Assembly (NCBI GenBank): GCA_009760855.2
Contig: WPIO01000277.1
Span: forward strand, 62,001-126,000
Length of the DNA: 64,000 nucleotides
Reading direction: 5' to 3'
Origin: Cristatella mucedo
Lineage: Eukaryota; Bryozoa; Phylactolaemata; Cristatellidae
This document shows, piece after piece, positions 36,539 to 47,960 of the stretch (its first letter is position 1; each line of letters opens with the position of its first letter). Made by a program: the position numbers and the translations under genes. Below the pieces are notes generated by a model that did no database searches, was not told the DNA's origin, and saw only the letters and a list, made by a program, of their open reading frames with translations.

Positions 36539-36595
36539 CTAAGAAAACTTGATTTATAACATCTAACATGCATCTAAGAAAACTTGATTTATAAC
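36539..36595. repeat. Short direct repeat
   Basis: TAAGAAAACTTGATTTATAA occurs twice, 34 bases apart, in RPTP intron 7. Too short to classify. Confidence 0.75.
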
Positions 36596-36777
36596 TTGAT
36601 CCAGGTGCTTAATAACTAACTGCTAAAGACTCATTAATCAAAGACTAGGGATCCCCACTCTATCTACCTTGCGAAAGCAAACAAGTGTCATTATTAGGCC
36701 AGCATTCTGAAGCGAACCTAAAGACACGCATGGCCACTGGTTAGTTAGTTTTCTAGCTAGTCATTTGTAGTGAATAA

Positions 36778-37365
36778 TAGTAATACTGATACACTTTATA
36801 AAGCACCCTCAGATAACTCAATCTCTTTCCAAGCGTTTTACATTTGCTGCAAATGGAAACACGCTTGAATGGTGAGTAGTATCATGCTTGATAAACAACT
36901 TGAATAAAATAGTTAGGGGTAACATGCACAGAGTCTGCATGCAAGTGTGGTTAGTGGCAGCATGCACAGTGTCAGCATGCATAAGCACATCAAGGACAAA
37001 TCAGAGGGACCTACTAAATGCTGTCCTAAATAGTTGGTTTTTTTAATTCTTTTTAGATGTGGTAAGGTCAGGGGACATTCTGATGCAGGTCGAGAGGGAG
37101 TTTCAGGCTTTGGGAGCATACGAACTAATGCTAGGTCTCCAAAGGATTTGAGGTTTGTACGAGGTATTAGTAGACTGTTGGATTCCGAAAAGCAGGTTGT
37201 ACGATGGTTGGCCTGATGGGGGGAGTATATCTAAGAGATAGGCTGGAGCCAAAGAAGGAAGTGACCTAAAAGTGAGCGACAAAACCTCGAAGTCAATCCT
37301 TTTGCTTGAATGGTAGTCAGTGCAGGTCGGCGAGAAGTGGTGTGATGTAGCAACTGCGAGGCACT
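36778..37365 (-). mobile_element. LINE-1f copy: C-terminus to tail
   Basis: Reverse tail at 36790-36850, 3' region, then minus-strand codons for the SYAPKA end and FEVLSLTFRSLPSLAPAYLL, with frame breaks. Confidence 0.9.
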
Positions 37366-38249
37366 TGTAGTCATGCAAAGCTCACTGGTACAAAAACTGG
37401 CTAGTTTACTGTGCCAAAGGAAAAGCAGATAGCAACAGATGACTATTTGTTTAGCTGAGGCTTAAAAGATAAAACCATAGCCCAAGCAAGTTTCGGACTT
37501 TCGGCACTTATGTCGTTAAAGCTGAGTTTACACGGCAGACCTTCCTCTTGACAGCCGCCGACTTATCTTGTAGTCTGAATGTCTACTCGATGGATTTAGA
37601 CCAGCCCACGACAGATTTGTCTGGCGACTTTTTCTGGTCCACAGCTCATGCTCTAATCCCGGAGGCTAGTATGAAAGAGGGTTTCCATGGAAAGAAGCTG
37701 AGCCAACACCGGCAGAGATTATGAGTTCGCTGCTGCAGACATTATTGTAGAGTACTATTAGAAGAATAAATAAAAAGGAGATAAGCATTTAGAAACAAGA
37801 TTTTTTATGTGAAAGGGAGCAGTACCAAGTTAAGTGTGCCGTTAAGGTGGTGAGGTGTATAGTTCTAAGTAACTCAAGCCGTGACGGGTTTTGTTGGGAG
37901 ATTGAGGCTGAAAAAATTGATCACCACACATAATAAGCGGTCCATATTCAAGGACTTGCTGTGAACGCCTCAATATACTCGAGCCCACGAACTTTAGCCG
38001 TTGTAATTTTGGCAGTTGGGTGTATGTGCCGAGCCCCCTCCCCCAGCTTTGATTGGTCTGCTGGACCAACAAGGAAATAAAAACTTAAGACCTATTCTCC
38101 TTCTGTTGAGTCTGCATACCTGGCTCCTCCCTCATAAGGTAGTGACGTAAGATAATGTATTAGCCCAAATCTGAAGGAAATCTGCCCAAAAGCCATGGGA
38201 AAGTAGGTGGTGTTAACCCTGCTTACGCATACTAGAATTGCGAACTGTG

Positions 38250-38580
38250 CATTCACTTAGCCGTATGGATGCTTATTGTTGAGCCTGTGTAAAGTGTATA
38301 GGAATGTAAAGTTTGGCCTCAGAGTATTTGGTAAGCTAAACCGAGCAAAAGAATAAAAGGACATGCAATTTAGCATTACGACCTTAAAGTCGATATGCTG
38401 CTTGTTGGGCTACAAATGCAGGTCTGAAATTAGCCATGTAAATTGGTAGTCGTGAAGTTCGTAAAAGCAACGCCAAGCTGTTGAGGTCAATGCTATTTAA
38501 AAGCTCCATAATGGTCACCCAGGAAAACCTTGAACGGTGCAAACGTCTAGCTAAGATATCAGGGATACATGTATTAACTT
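38250..38580 (-). mobile_element. LINE-1f fragment, very degenerate
   Basis: Follows the same order as 29600-29830 in reverse (GACCTTAAAGTCGATATGCT, TACAAATGCAGGTCTG...), but many positions differ. Old copy. Confidence 0.5.
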
Positions 38581-38944
38581 GGTTTGGCTACCCCTATCTA
38601 AGCACCTCCGATTCGTTGTGATCATATCCCTTTTAAATATGTTTACGATGCAGTGCCTATCCGTAGCAGTCTCTTCTTGCTTTAATCGTACTTTGCAATA
38701 TTTACGTAAGTCAGTAATTCAGAGAGGCCCGCAAAGTTGATTTGGGATACAAGCATGATCACAGAAGTTGCGTGTCTACATACATTGTACGACTTTATAG
38801 GGCTGAATGTTTAGTGGTCGTACCATGACACATCTCTCTCTAATGCATGCTCCTCATAGACTCGTATGATGTACTGCTTACTGAATCATAAAAGTATATT
38901 GCACAGTACTATAGCTGCTGCAGCAGCTGTCACTGATCAACTCT

Positions 38945-39090
38945 GCCGAGATGGTTTGATCTAGTGGTTAATGTGCTCGCCCAGACCAAGGTCTGACTGA
39001 GCTCGTGAGCTCGAGCCCCGAGGCATATATGAAGCGCCTGAATAGAGATTAAGTTCTCTTGGGGCGATATAGATATGAATTATGTTATTA
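38945..39090 (+). mobile_element. SINE-A copy
   Basis: GGTTTGATCTAGTGGTTAAT, GTGAGCTCGAGCCCCGAGG, AAGCGCCTGAATAGAGATTA, TTCTCTTGGGGCGATATAG and an ATTATTATT end. Well preserved. Confidence 0.92.
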
Positions 39091-39785
39091 TTATTGGTAA
39101 TCTCACTGCCAAATTGAAAATAGAAAACTGGGTAAATCGGTATGATACAAAGATTACTAAGACAATGAGTGGCAAATAAATCTTATCAAACGCTAATTTA
39201 TTTTGATAAATTCGTAAACAAGTACACCGACAGTTTTGCTACCAGAGTTGTTACAAAATTATGCCACCCGTCTTTGCATCGAGAAACGTTAACTGCAGTT
39301 ATATCTTTTGCTTACTGCCTTTAATCACCTTATGGACGTGAGTCACTATGGTGCCGCGAGGGAAAGCCTGGCTGACTATCAGATCAGGCCAGAATTTCCG
39401 TAAGAGCTAGCGACACAGCTGGCTGCTTCTTTAGCTAGTGACCGAGTTCCTCTGAAATGCAAGGCAGGCTACTTGTGGTAGCTGATTTTTTACCAATCAA
39501 CACAATTAGCCTGACTTATATTAATTATAATCGTAATTGGTTGAAAAGTGTTTTATAATAGTTTGCCATTTGCTCGATGAACCTTGCAGTATGTTGTCCT
39601 CCCTACGTTTGCAGTTACCAGTAGGTATGCTCAGGGATTCTCACTTGGACACAAACGTTGCCTGCCCAAAATACCTAAAAATCTATTCATTCGTTCGTGA
39701 GAACGCTTGCACCCATATTTAGCATGAGTTTGGCTACTGTACCATGGCAATTTTGTGTGGTGCAACTAAGTAACTTTTTTTAAAG

Positions 39786-39856
39786 GAAAATAAACGTCCG
39801 CAGATCACGTAGCGACATTATTCATCTGAGTCCTAACCACCAAAAGCTCGAGTCTG
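39786..39856 (+). CDS. RPTP exon 8: basic juxtamembrane segment
   Basis: A 71-base exon encoding KINVRRSRSDIIHLSPNHQK and LES. It is rich in Arg/Lys and Ser, as expected just inside the membrane. Acceptor tttttttaaag ends at 39785, donor gtaagt at 39857. Phase in 2 and out 1 agrees with exons 7 and 9. Short and without a named motif, but the open frame, basic composition and double phase match support it. Confidence 0.7.
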
Positions 39857-40329
39857 GTAAGTCACTGGCAGCTGCTGAGATTCTTCTGCTACACCATTCG
39901 AGATGCATTTTGTATGGGGTACATGATTAATTTTAGCTTGCAGACTGGGACTGCCTTTCCAAATAAGTTCAGAGCTATCTGAATGTCTCCAACACCACAC
40001 TGTACTGTAAACACTAAAATTGACTGTCTGTACTTGAGCTTGATTAATTGATATTGATGTAGCCAGCCAGATTACTGTCCATCTATCTATGGTGCTAAGA
40101 AAGCCGCTGTTATGAAATTGCCAACATGTCTTATCTGTTCAATAGTCGTTTGTGTATCCCAATAAATTGAAAAGACATAGTCTGTTTAGGAGAAAATCAT
40201 ATCAAAATTCGTCGGTGCAATGCGGCATGTTTCTATCTCCAGCAGGAATCCCCGCCGTCTTTGTTTTTTTGACCTTGTAAAGATTGCTGAATAGTATAGC
40301 AAACATCTGGAGCGAATATCACCATTGCA

Positions 40330-40900
40330 TCTAATATGGTTTGCTGCTTGAATGACGATAAAACCAGCCTACTTAAGTTTTGGGTAAAGCCTAGTGTTAC
40401 TCAAACATGAGAATACACGACCCTCAAAATGGGCCATAACCATACCTACCATAACTCAGTCAAATCTGGCTGCCCTGTTGCATAGTTACCTTTTACGAGA
40501 TGTCTGCATCAGCTTCTCAATTGAGTCTAACATTGTAAAAATCCGAGCAAGCTTAGATAGGGATACGAGGTTTTGCCATGTAGTTTTGACATCCTTTCGT
40601 GACTTTTGTAACTCACTAGTCACCTCTTTTTTTTTCGTCCTGTGTCGTAGGGCACTAACAGTTTGTGCAATGCTCAGCAGTTAGGCAATCTGTCTCGATC
40701 GTTTTGATCAACACGTTGCACCACTTACCAATGACCTGCACTTGGTCCCCATCAAGCAGCATTTCGTGTCAAAGGTTCTGCGGTCTTCAGTCTCATAACA
40801 ATCGTTCACCAATAATTCCAGTTTGTAGTGCTTCGGGATTATGGGGTGACTCCGAAGTCTTTCAAATCTGCCTTTCTTAGAGGCATGTTTTAAAAAGCCT
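40330..40900 (+). mobile_element. LINE-1f copy, degenerate RT thumb
   Basis: CTTGAATGACGATAAAACCAG (LNDDKT), KPSV..., then SFRDFCNSLVTSF, and a shifted LADLHWLPVKQ-like stretch at 40725-40760. No tail found. Confidence 0.7.
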
Positions 40901-41283
40901 TGATTGTATTGGAAGATCCTAGCTAACAATTGGAAGATCCTACCTAACATTCACCAAGGCGCCTTAGTCAGTCGAACCTCTCCCAGGCTGCATAGGCTGA
41001 TTGCTCAGCGATATGGGTTATTTTGCTCACTGAGCTTTTACCTCACACGCCTCGCATCCTATTGCTCTGTTGACGCTAGGCAGTCAGAGTGCATTGGCTG
41101 TGATTATGCTGCACTTGAAGCTATACAGTACCGGTTCTTATATTGAGTTACCTTGCTGCAAATTTTTCCTTGAATGAATGTCATGCTGGTGGCCGCCTCA
41201 CTGAATAAGTTCGTGATAATATATTTACAGCCTGGTCACTGCAAAAACAAATTGTTTGAGTTGTCATTTGCTTTGCTTGATAG

Positions 41284-41405
41284 CTGTATCAACTGAAGAA
41301 TCAATGAACTGCAATGAGCCGATGTATGGAAACACATTTGGCATGAATCTTCAACAGTTTGATCTCTACGTGAAAGCGGAAACCGTGATTGCCAATCGAT
41401 TCTCT
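41284..41405 (+). CDS. RPTP exon 9: juxtamembrane to start of PTP domain
   Basis: A 122-base exon: AVSTEESMNCNEPMYGNTFG, then LQQFDLYVKAETVIANRFS. The last part corresponds to the alpha helix that precedes the catalytic domain in RPTPs (F-x-x-Y-V-x-x-x....N-F/FxxE). Acceptor gcttgatag, donor gtaaga at 41406. It ends in phase 0, and exon 10 starts in phase 0 with EIVANENHSC, giving NRFS-EIVA. The acceptor lacks a strong pyrimidine tract, but no other AG fits the frame. Confidence 0.75.
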
Positions 41406-41779
41406 GTAAGAGATTTTGTTTATTATGTAATCTGATTTTTGGTATGCAGATGATTGCAATAGACATTTATCTGCTGCTAGCATGTATTACTTAAAACAGC
41501 TTAATATGTGATTTCAAGTGACATTAGATAAGTTCGGTTTGATCATCCATGAAATTAGGGGAGAGAACCGGCAATTGCATAATTATTGCTGTCTCATATT
41601 TTCAGTAGACTCTATGCCACCATATTACCGTCCTGGCATACACTGTATTCCTTGCCTGAGCACTCTCAATCTTGGCGCAATCACGTGCTGACGAGCTGAA
41701 GGGTGATGGCAGTTTGAGCGTTGAGGAGCGGTCGATTTTTGCTCCTCAGTTGGTTCTTGAGTCGAAAGACCTTAAGATT

Positions 41780-42310
41780 GGTCGCTGACTCGAATGACAG
41801 CTACCCATAATCTGCAGATGCTGCTTCACAACGATTTCTCAGTAGATGAGCACGTTGCTCCTCCCACAGTCGTTGCACCAGCCTACTTTCAGCTGAGGCA
41901 CATTGCCAAAGTCTTAGCCCACATAGACAAGAGTTCGTCAGTCACACAAGTTAACAATTTTGAGACATCCTGTCTCTGCATGAGAGCAACCCCTTTATTT
42001 TGGACTCCCTGCCCACCCTCCTAATCTTCTGGCTTTGAAACTCAGCAGCTCTGGTGGTCTGTTGTCAACTGCACATTGTACCATAGGTGCTGAGTTACAC
42101 CAATTGTATCTTAGCTTTAATGGCTCCTTATCAAGGGTTGAATTGACTTCAAGATCTTCTCTCGATCTTACAGGTTGCTCCACTCACTGGCACCAGCCTT
42201 CCTATCCGACCTCGTTGGTGCAGCAGTTTACTCTTTCAGCACCCTTGCCTTTCGGTCGGCTTTTAACTCATCGCTCTTAAATGAAATACTTTAGTGACCA
42301 TGCCTTCAGT
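41780..42310 (+). mobile_element. LINE-1f copy, degenerate
   Basis: LLHNDFSVDEHVAPPTVV, YFQLRHIAKVLAHIDKSSSV, and later AFLSDLVG-like codons before an SLLNE end near 42280. Matches the LSLDDHVSS...LHNIAKIRA block of better copies. Begins soon after exon 9. Confidence 0.7.
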
Positions 42311-43164
42311 TCTCAACATTATCTGTACCCCAGTCAAACGATTGTGCTCATATGTGCTTTGTCTGCATATCTGTGCCTACTAATTACTAGGGTTTCTACT
42401 AATCAGTGGTCTTAAACGTTTTTTGTGTGCCTTCATATGCGGGCCTAAGCATGTTACTTTGTACATTTGCATGATCGTCTGCTAATAACACTTTGGATTT
42501 TACAACCCTTGTTAAATTTGTGTTGCAGTGAGTTTTAAAGTACCTGTAATGAGATTTTGACAGGGGTAAAACATAGATTAGTACATCTACTACTAGTTTA
42601 CGATTTCAATCGGTTGCGAATGTGCACTATTGATTTGGCTAAGTGTTGTTCCCTTTAATTATCATTCGCGAGCCTAATAGTCTTTAAAGGATGTTATGGG
42701 ATGCCATGTCTTACACCAGATTGGCACCTCCACAAAGAGGAAGTTCTTAAATCCTCACGTGGCTTGTGAAGTTTGTGCAACGAAATCCTGAGGCTTCATA
42801 GGGTATAGCTGATGTCTGACGTTTTAACGCAGCTTAGAGGAGCAATTAGTCCTTTGATTAAAATTGTCTCATGCATGCATTTTTGTGTTGTGATTTTATT
42901 GCATATGCCTTTGTGGCAAAATTGGACTCAGCCCTTCCACTCATTCTTTTGCCGAACTAAAAGTATTCAGTTAGTCTGCGTTGAAAGCAAAAAGATCGAG
43001 GTGCAGTATCTTCTCGAATACAAAACCCCAATTTTTATTCAAATTCTTCAAACTTCACCTAATGTCCGATTCGATTTAAAATCATTGTGATCCACCGCCG
43101 TCTGCCGTTAACCTTAGCAACGATAACAAGTTTTGCATCGTTTAAGGTAGGATTTTTTTTAAAA

Positions 43165-43305
43165 TTCTGGAGTGCTAGGTAAGGCAGTGGGATTTCACGA
43201 CCTCCATGGAACATTGATCAAGCGGTCGTGAGTTCGAATCCTTCGGTGGGAGATCCTTTATTGCTTTAGAAAGCTGGGGCAATAGCCTTTAAGGTTCTTC
43301 TGAAG
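43165..43305 (+). mobile_element. SINE-B copy
   Basis: TAAGGCAGTGGGATTTCACG, GTCGTGAGTTCGAATCCTTC (B box), then GCAATAGCCTTTAAGGTTC. The tail joins a LINE-1f fragment. Confidence 0.75.
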
Positions 43306-43990
43306 CTAGGCTTGTCTGTCGTGAGCTTTGCAGTTGCTTCATCTCACCACTTCTTGCCGACCTGCACTCGCTCCCGTTCAAGCAACTCATCCACTTTAAA
43401 GTGGCTTTAAAGTTTAAAATGGCGTCTCTTGTCTTGATCACATTTGCAAAGCAACTAAAACACATATATTCATCTCAGCATTTAGTGAGCCCTTTGATTT
43501 GACCTTTGTGTGCTTATGCCTGCTGACATAGTAGCATGCTGCCACTAACAAAACTTGCATGCTGACCTTGTCACCCCTAACCACGTTCTTTTTGTTGATT
43601 ACTGGGTTCATCTATTTATGACAGCGTTTAGTGGGTCTTGATAATTCGTTGTTTATGTGCCTACGCATGCTGACACTGTTGCATGATGCCACTAACCACA
43701 CTTGCATGCTGACCCTGTGCATGTCACCCCTAACCATGTAATTCATCTTGTTTATCAAGCATGATACCGTTCACCATTTAATCTTGTTTCCTTTGCAGCA
43801 AATGTAAAGTTCCTGGAATGAGATTGACTTCTCTGAGGGAGCTTTGTCATGTGTATTATTTTTATTACCATTAGTATTATTAGCATGCTACCACTAACCA
43901 TTTGATCCTGCTTTCTTTGCAGCAAATGTAAAGTGTCTAGCAAGATATTGAGTGCTTTGAGGTTACTATTTCAAATGTGATAATAATAAT
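43303..43990 (+). mobile_element. Run of four partial LINE-1f 3' pieces in the same orientation
   Basis: 43303-43410 is RT C-terminal (GAGCTTTGCAGTTGCTTC..., LADLHSLPFKQ-like). 43490-43605 and 43625-43870 are two 3' regions, the second with complete tail and ATT run. 43880-43990 is a further tail ending in AATAATAATAAT. They may reflect repeated insertion at A/T-rich tails. Confidence 0.8.
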
Positions 43991-44009
43991 AATAGTAGTA
44001 CAACTACTA

Positions 44010-44075
44010 TTATGTCGCTATAAAAAGAGGCTGTTAAATCAGGTATTATTTTTTAGTGCTCTGGTTAAAGCCTTC
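44010..44075 (+). mobile_element. SINE-B tail fragment
   Basis: TATGTCGCTATAAAAAGAGG CTGTTAAATCAGG equals the 3' end of the reverse copy at 6918. The rest of the element is missing. Confidence 0.55.
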
Positions 44076-44285
44076 TGCTGTCATTCTCCTACCCCAGCTA
44101 ATGCAGCAAGTTAATGAATGCGTGTGCTTGTAGTAGCAGGTGGTTGGCTGGATGGCAGGCATGCCAAACTGCCATGATTAAGCATTCTGCGTTCGACGAA
44201 CAGAGAGCCTAACTACTGAGCCACATGCCTGGAACGCCACGAGCTGTGGCTTGCCATAGCTTCGGCAACCCGAGCATGGCCAAGT

Positions 44286-44480
<195 letters not shown>

Positions 44481-45107
44481 GTGTGCCTGTGGCCTCCATT
44501 AGCGCTGGATGCAGTAAAGCAGTAATTTAAAGATGCAGTGCAGTAATTGGTGGTAATCTCCCGAGGCACTGAATAATTTAGCCTCAGGCGGTTGTTGTCC
44601 AACAATCTTAGCTTACTCGTCTTATGCTCTACAGATTGAGCAATTTAACAGGTCTGGACGTATAATCGATTGCCTCACTAAGAGAAAGGGACAACAATGA
44701 GAAGTCTTCTAAATCAGCTGTTGACGTTTGCCTTTGTAATCCTAAGCAAGCATGCATTTGCAGACGTGATGGCTAGTTTGCAATAGACAATACTTGTTAA
44801 GAACCTTTATAATTTGTCTAATTTTTATCTGATGACAGCTGTATTTGGTATACCATCCTTATAAGTAGTTTTCAGCAAACCAATTACTAAATGACATCTG
44901 AAAATATGCTCTGTTCAAAGAGAACTTTTACGAATCGAAAAATGCCTGTGTTCAAACTAGTTTCGCTTTACAATTTTTTGTTTCCGGTCACTTATGCTAT
45001 GCATGTATTCCTGCTGAGATCATACAACTTCGTCGATTTTATTACCAGCAAAGCTTAAAGCTGCATAACTTAGTTACTAATTGCATGACTTTCTGTTTGT
45101 TCGGCAG

Positions 45108-45195
45108 GAAATCGTTGCAAATGAAAACCACTCCTGCATAGCTGGCAAAGACCCTGCCAACAAGCTAAAGAACAGGTTTAATAACATAATTCCAT
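45108..45195 (+). CDS. RPTP exon 10: PTP domain, phosphotyrosine-recognition loop (KNRF)
   Basis: Encodes EIVANENHSCIAGKDPANK and LKNRFNNIIP plus one base. It matches the conserved PTP opening (A-x-x-P-x-N-K-x-K-N-R-Y-x-N-I-x-P-Y-D). The recognition loop reads KNRF instead of the usual KNRY, so the aromatic residue that packs against the phosphotyrosine ring is Phe. Acceptor tgttcggcag, donor gtaagt at 45196. T plus AT of exon 11 restores the invariant Tyr of PYD. Confidence 0.9.
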
Positions 45196-46216
45196 GTAAG
45201 TAATATGTTGTGGTAGAAAGCAATTGTAAAAAAAAGTATTGTTATGTATATTAGTAAGAGAGAAAGTATGACTCTAGTGCATCAGCTCAGCTCTGGTGAT
45301 CACAGAAGGCTGGCGTTGGATTTATTGGTTTTTCTCTTAGGTGATGTAAATTGAATTAAGGAGCATTGCTGCTGCTGAGACCCGAGTATGATTGCGTAAC
45401 TGTAGTCACTTAAAGCAGACCATCCTATGTAATAGACCTAGCTGATTTCAGTTTTTTGTTTAGAGCATCTTCAGTTTAGGCGTAGGACTTTATAATTCTT
45501 TCTGTTCTAACCACGAGCCATCATTCCCCTGGTTTTCTTTAAGCATGTCACTAGCTGCCATCTATTAGGTCATTGTACGATTTATCCCTTTCAACGCACC
45601 TCTGAGCGGTCTCAAGACTTTGCATGGCTCTGTTTTTGGCTTTCCGATAACCAAGTCTGCTGCCTTATCTGCTTACTGCAGTGGCATGTGAAAGTAAAAA
45701 GACAAGCCATTTTTCGGCTGTTTGTCGAGCTGTGTCCTCATTCCTGGATAGCAAGTTTACTTGCCCAACATTTTCGCCTAGGTAGTGGAGATAAAGCAGA
45801 GCCGATGCAAGTGTGCGCCTTAGATTCGATACCCAATTGGCAAACTTAACATTACATACAAGTGATTAGCATCATGATTTTTTTAAGCATGGTAACATCA
45901 CTGTTGCTATCGGTATGACACCGTAGATGCACTTGTGCACATTGTGTGCAGATTGGTTTTAATCGTAAACTTATTCATCGTAGCTATCTGTCAATTTTCT
46001 TTAAAGCTCATCAAAAGTCGGTAATTGTTCAAGCAGTCAGCTGCAAAACTTGGCTTTGGAATTGGCTGTTTTTGATTTAATGGTATATCATTTTACCACA
46101 ATATCGGGTTTTTTGGGTCATTGGTTACTAATGCATTGCTTGGGGGCAGCAGCTGTATATGTAGAATGTGGTAGAGCATGCCATTTGTTAAACTTTCTTT
46201 TATCGTTTTACTACAG

Positions 46217-46281
46217 ATGATGCTACCAGAGTTATGATTGGGCTAGGAACTAATGGTTATATTAATGCATCATATATAAAC
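46217..46281 (+). CDS. RPTP exon 11: PTP domain, YINASYI motif
   Basis: A 65-base exon: YDATRVMIGLGTNGYINASYIN, matching the PTP motif S-R-V-x-L......D-Y-I-N-A-S-Y-I. The Asp before YINAS is replaced by Gly (NGYINAS). Acceptor ttttactacag, donor gtaagc at 46282. Only 105 bases of intron separate it from exon 12, unlike the multi-kb introns upstream. Confidence 0.9.
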
Positions 46282-46386
46282 GTAAGCATTGGCAATGAAT
46301 TATTGCAATGCTTGCTGCAACGTGGTCCAGCACTGTGGCTTGCTACTGTGCACAGCTGGTCTTCATGGATGACTTGTTGGTTTCAG

Positions 46387-46423
46387 GGATTCTCCCAACC
46401 TAAGAAGTATATAGCAACCCAAG
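46387..46423 (+). CDS. RPTP exon 12: PTP domain, KKYIATQG motif
   Basis: A micro-exon of 37 bases: GFSQPKKYIATQ plus one base, the PTP motif K-Y-I-A-T-Q-G-P. Acceptor ttggtttcag, donor gtcagg (a non-consensus +3 C, but in frame). The following GG of exon 13 completes the Gly of ATQG. Too short for ORF finders, and recognised only by motif and phase. Confidence 0.9.
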
Positions 46424-46524
46424 GTCAGGCTAAAGGCTTCTATATTTATTCTGAACCTTGCACATTGGCAGCTGTCCGTACGCATGCACCATTATCATTA
46501 CATCGCCTTGAATGGTCGTTTCAG

Positions 46525-46622
46525 GGCCATCTGTTAAGACTGTGAATGATTTCTGGCAAATGGTATGGGAGCAGCATGCTGTGGTCATTGTTATGTTAAC
46601 CAACTTTGTTGAGTCCAGCAAG
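46525..46622 (+). CDS. RPTP exon 13: PTP domain, FWQMVWEQ motif
   Basis: A 98-base exon: GPSVKTVNDFWQMVWEQHAV then VIVMLTNFVESSK. It matches the near-invariant PTP block T-V-x-D-F-W-x-M-V-W-E-Q-x-x-x-x-I-V-M-L-T-x-x-x-E. Acceptor tcgtttcag ends at 46524; donor gtatgt starts at 46623. Ends in phase 0. The next exon is 6.6 kb away, beyond a pile of LINE copies. Confidence 0.92.
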
Positions 46623-46939
46623 GTATGTGGACGTCAATATCTTAATCATGTGTGCATGGGTTCTTTCCTTGTGGTCACTCTCGTTTGAAACTGGTTTTTG
46701 CAATAGCCAGCTCTCGGTCTTCGGTTCAGGTAAGACCGTTCCGTTATGTAACGAGTCAAAATGCTGCTCAAAAACAGCTAAATAAATGGTGCACAGGTTA
46801 CCATATAAATAGTTCTCTTATCAAGTTTCCGTTAACACCTGTATCTGGCTGTCCTGGTAATTATGTAATGCAAACTTTTCAGTGGTTGGTTTAGTCAGTT
46901 GTAGGGCTGGCGACATGAGCACGGCAACGAAACCATGCA

Positions 46940-47070
46940 CCACTGGTTCGGCCCAATGGTTAAGCTTCTTGCCCCGACAAAGGTCTGGCCGAGGTCGTGA
47001 GCCCGTGGCATCACGGAGTGCCTTTATAGACATTAAGTTCTCTTAGGGTGCTATACAAATTAAGTAGATT
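46940..47070 (+). mobile_element. SINE-A copy
   Basis: GGTTCGGCCCAATGGTTAAG, AGGTCGTGAGCCCGTGGC (B box shortened) and GACATTAAGTTCTCTTAGGG. Inserted in RPTP intron 13. Confidence 0.85.
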
Positions 47071-47072
47071 GA

Positions 47073-47124
47073 AGTTAGACTTAAATAATATATATATATA
47101 TATATATATTATATAAGTCTAACC
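47073..47124. repeat. AT-rich perfect palindrome around (AT)n
   Basis: GTTAGACTTAAATAATATAT is mirrored by its reverse complement ATATATTATATAAGTCTAAC apart from one base, with a TATATA core. It could extrude as a hairpin or cruciform. Confidence 0.8.
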
Positions 47125-47154
47125 ATCGATGGAAACACATGCTTTGATGCCTTG

Positions 47155-47960
47155 ATAATGATAATAATAATGATAAAACACTTGACAAAGGACCCTCAGT
47201 CAACTCAATCCCTCTTTAGGCTCTTTACATTTGATGCATATGCAGCACGATCGAATGGTTATTGTCAGCATGCTCGATAAAAACAACAAGAATAACATGG
47301 TTAGGGGTGACATGTGCAAGGTCGGCAGGCAAAAGCACGTAAAGGTGGAATTACAGGGGACCCATTAAATGGTGTGATGATTAGGACTATTTTTATTTTA
47401 TTTTTTTAAATGTGGTCAAGTCAGGTAGGTCGGATGCAAGTCGGCAGTGAGCTCCAAGCATACTGACTAAAGCTGCGGTCTCCAATTGATTCGAGGTTTG
47501 CACGAGGTATATGTAAACAGATAGATTCCAAAAAGCAGGTTGTGTAATGCTTAGTCTTGTGGGGCAGTACATATGATAGACAGGCTGGAGCCAAAGAACG
47601 AAGGGACCGAAGAGTGAGCGACAAAATCTTGAAGTTGATGCTTTGCTTGACTGGTAGCATGTGCAGGTCGGCGAGAAAAGGTACGATGTGGCTACTGGGC
47701 CACCTTACGACAGACAAGCCTAACTGCAGAGTTTTGCACCAGCTGTAAGTGCGTGATTGCACATGCCGGTGGACCAGTAAGCAGTGAGTTACATACGTGA
47801 AGAAGGGATTTAAAAAAATGCATGGACAACATAGGTGTGATATCCCTGTCTAAACAAGCCCGAGTTTTAGCAATGTTATGTAGCTGGAAGTATTCAGACT
47901 TGATTTTGGAGCTGATGGTGTTGTCTAACAAAAGGTCACGTTGGAACATGACACCTTTTT
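47155..47960 (-). mobile_element. LINE-1f copy, ~800 bases
   Basis: (AAT)n at 47158-47172, reverse tail, 3' region and minus-strand RT C-terminal codons: LLDNTISSKIKSEYFQLHNI, LTGPPACAITHLQLVQNSAV, then SLRSLAPACLSYVLPHKTKH. Adjoins LINE-2f at 47960. Confidence 0.92.
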
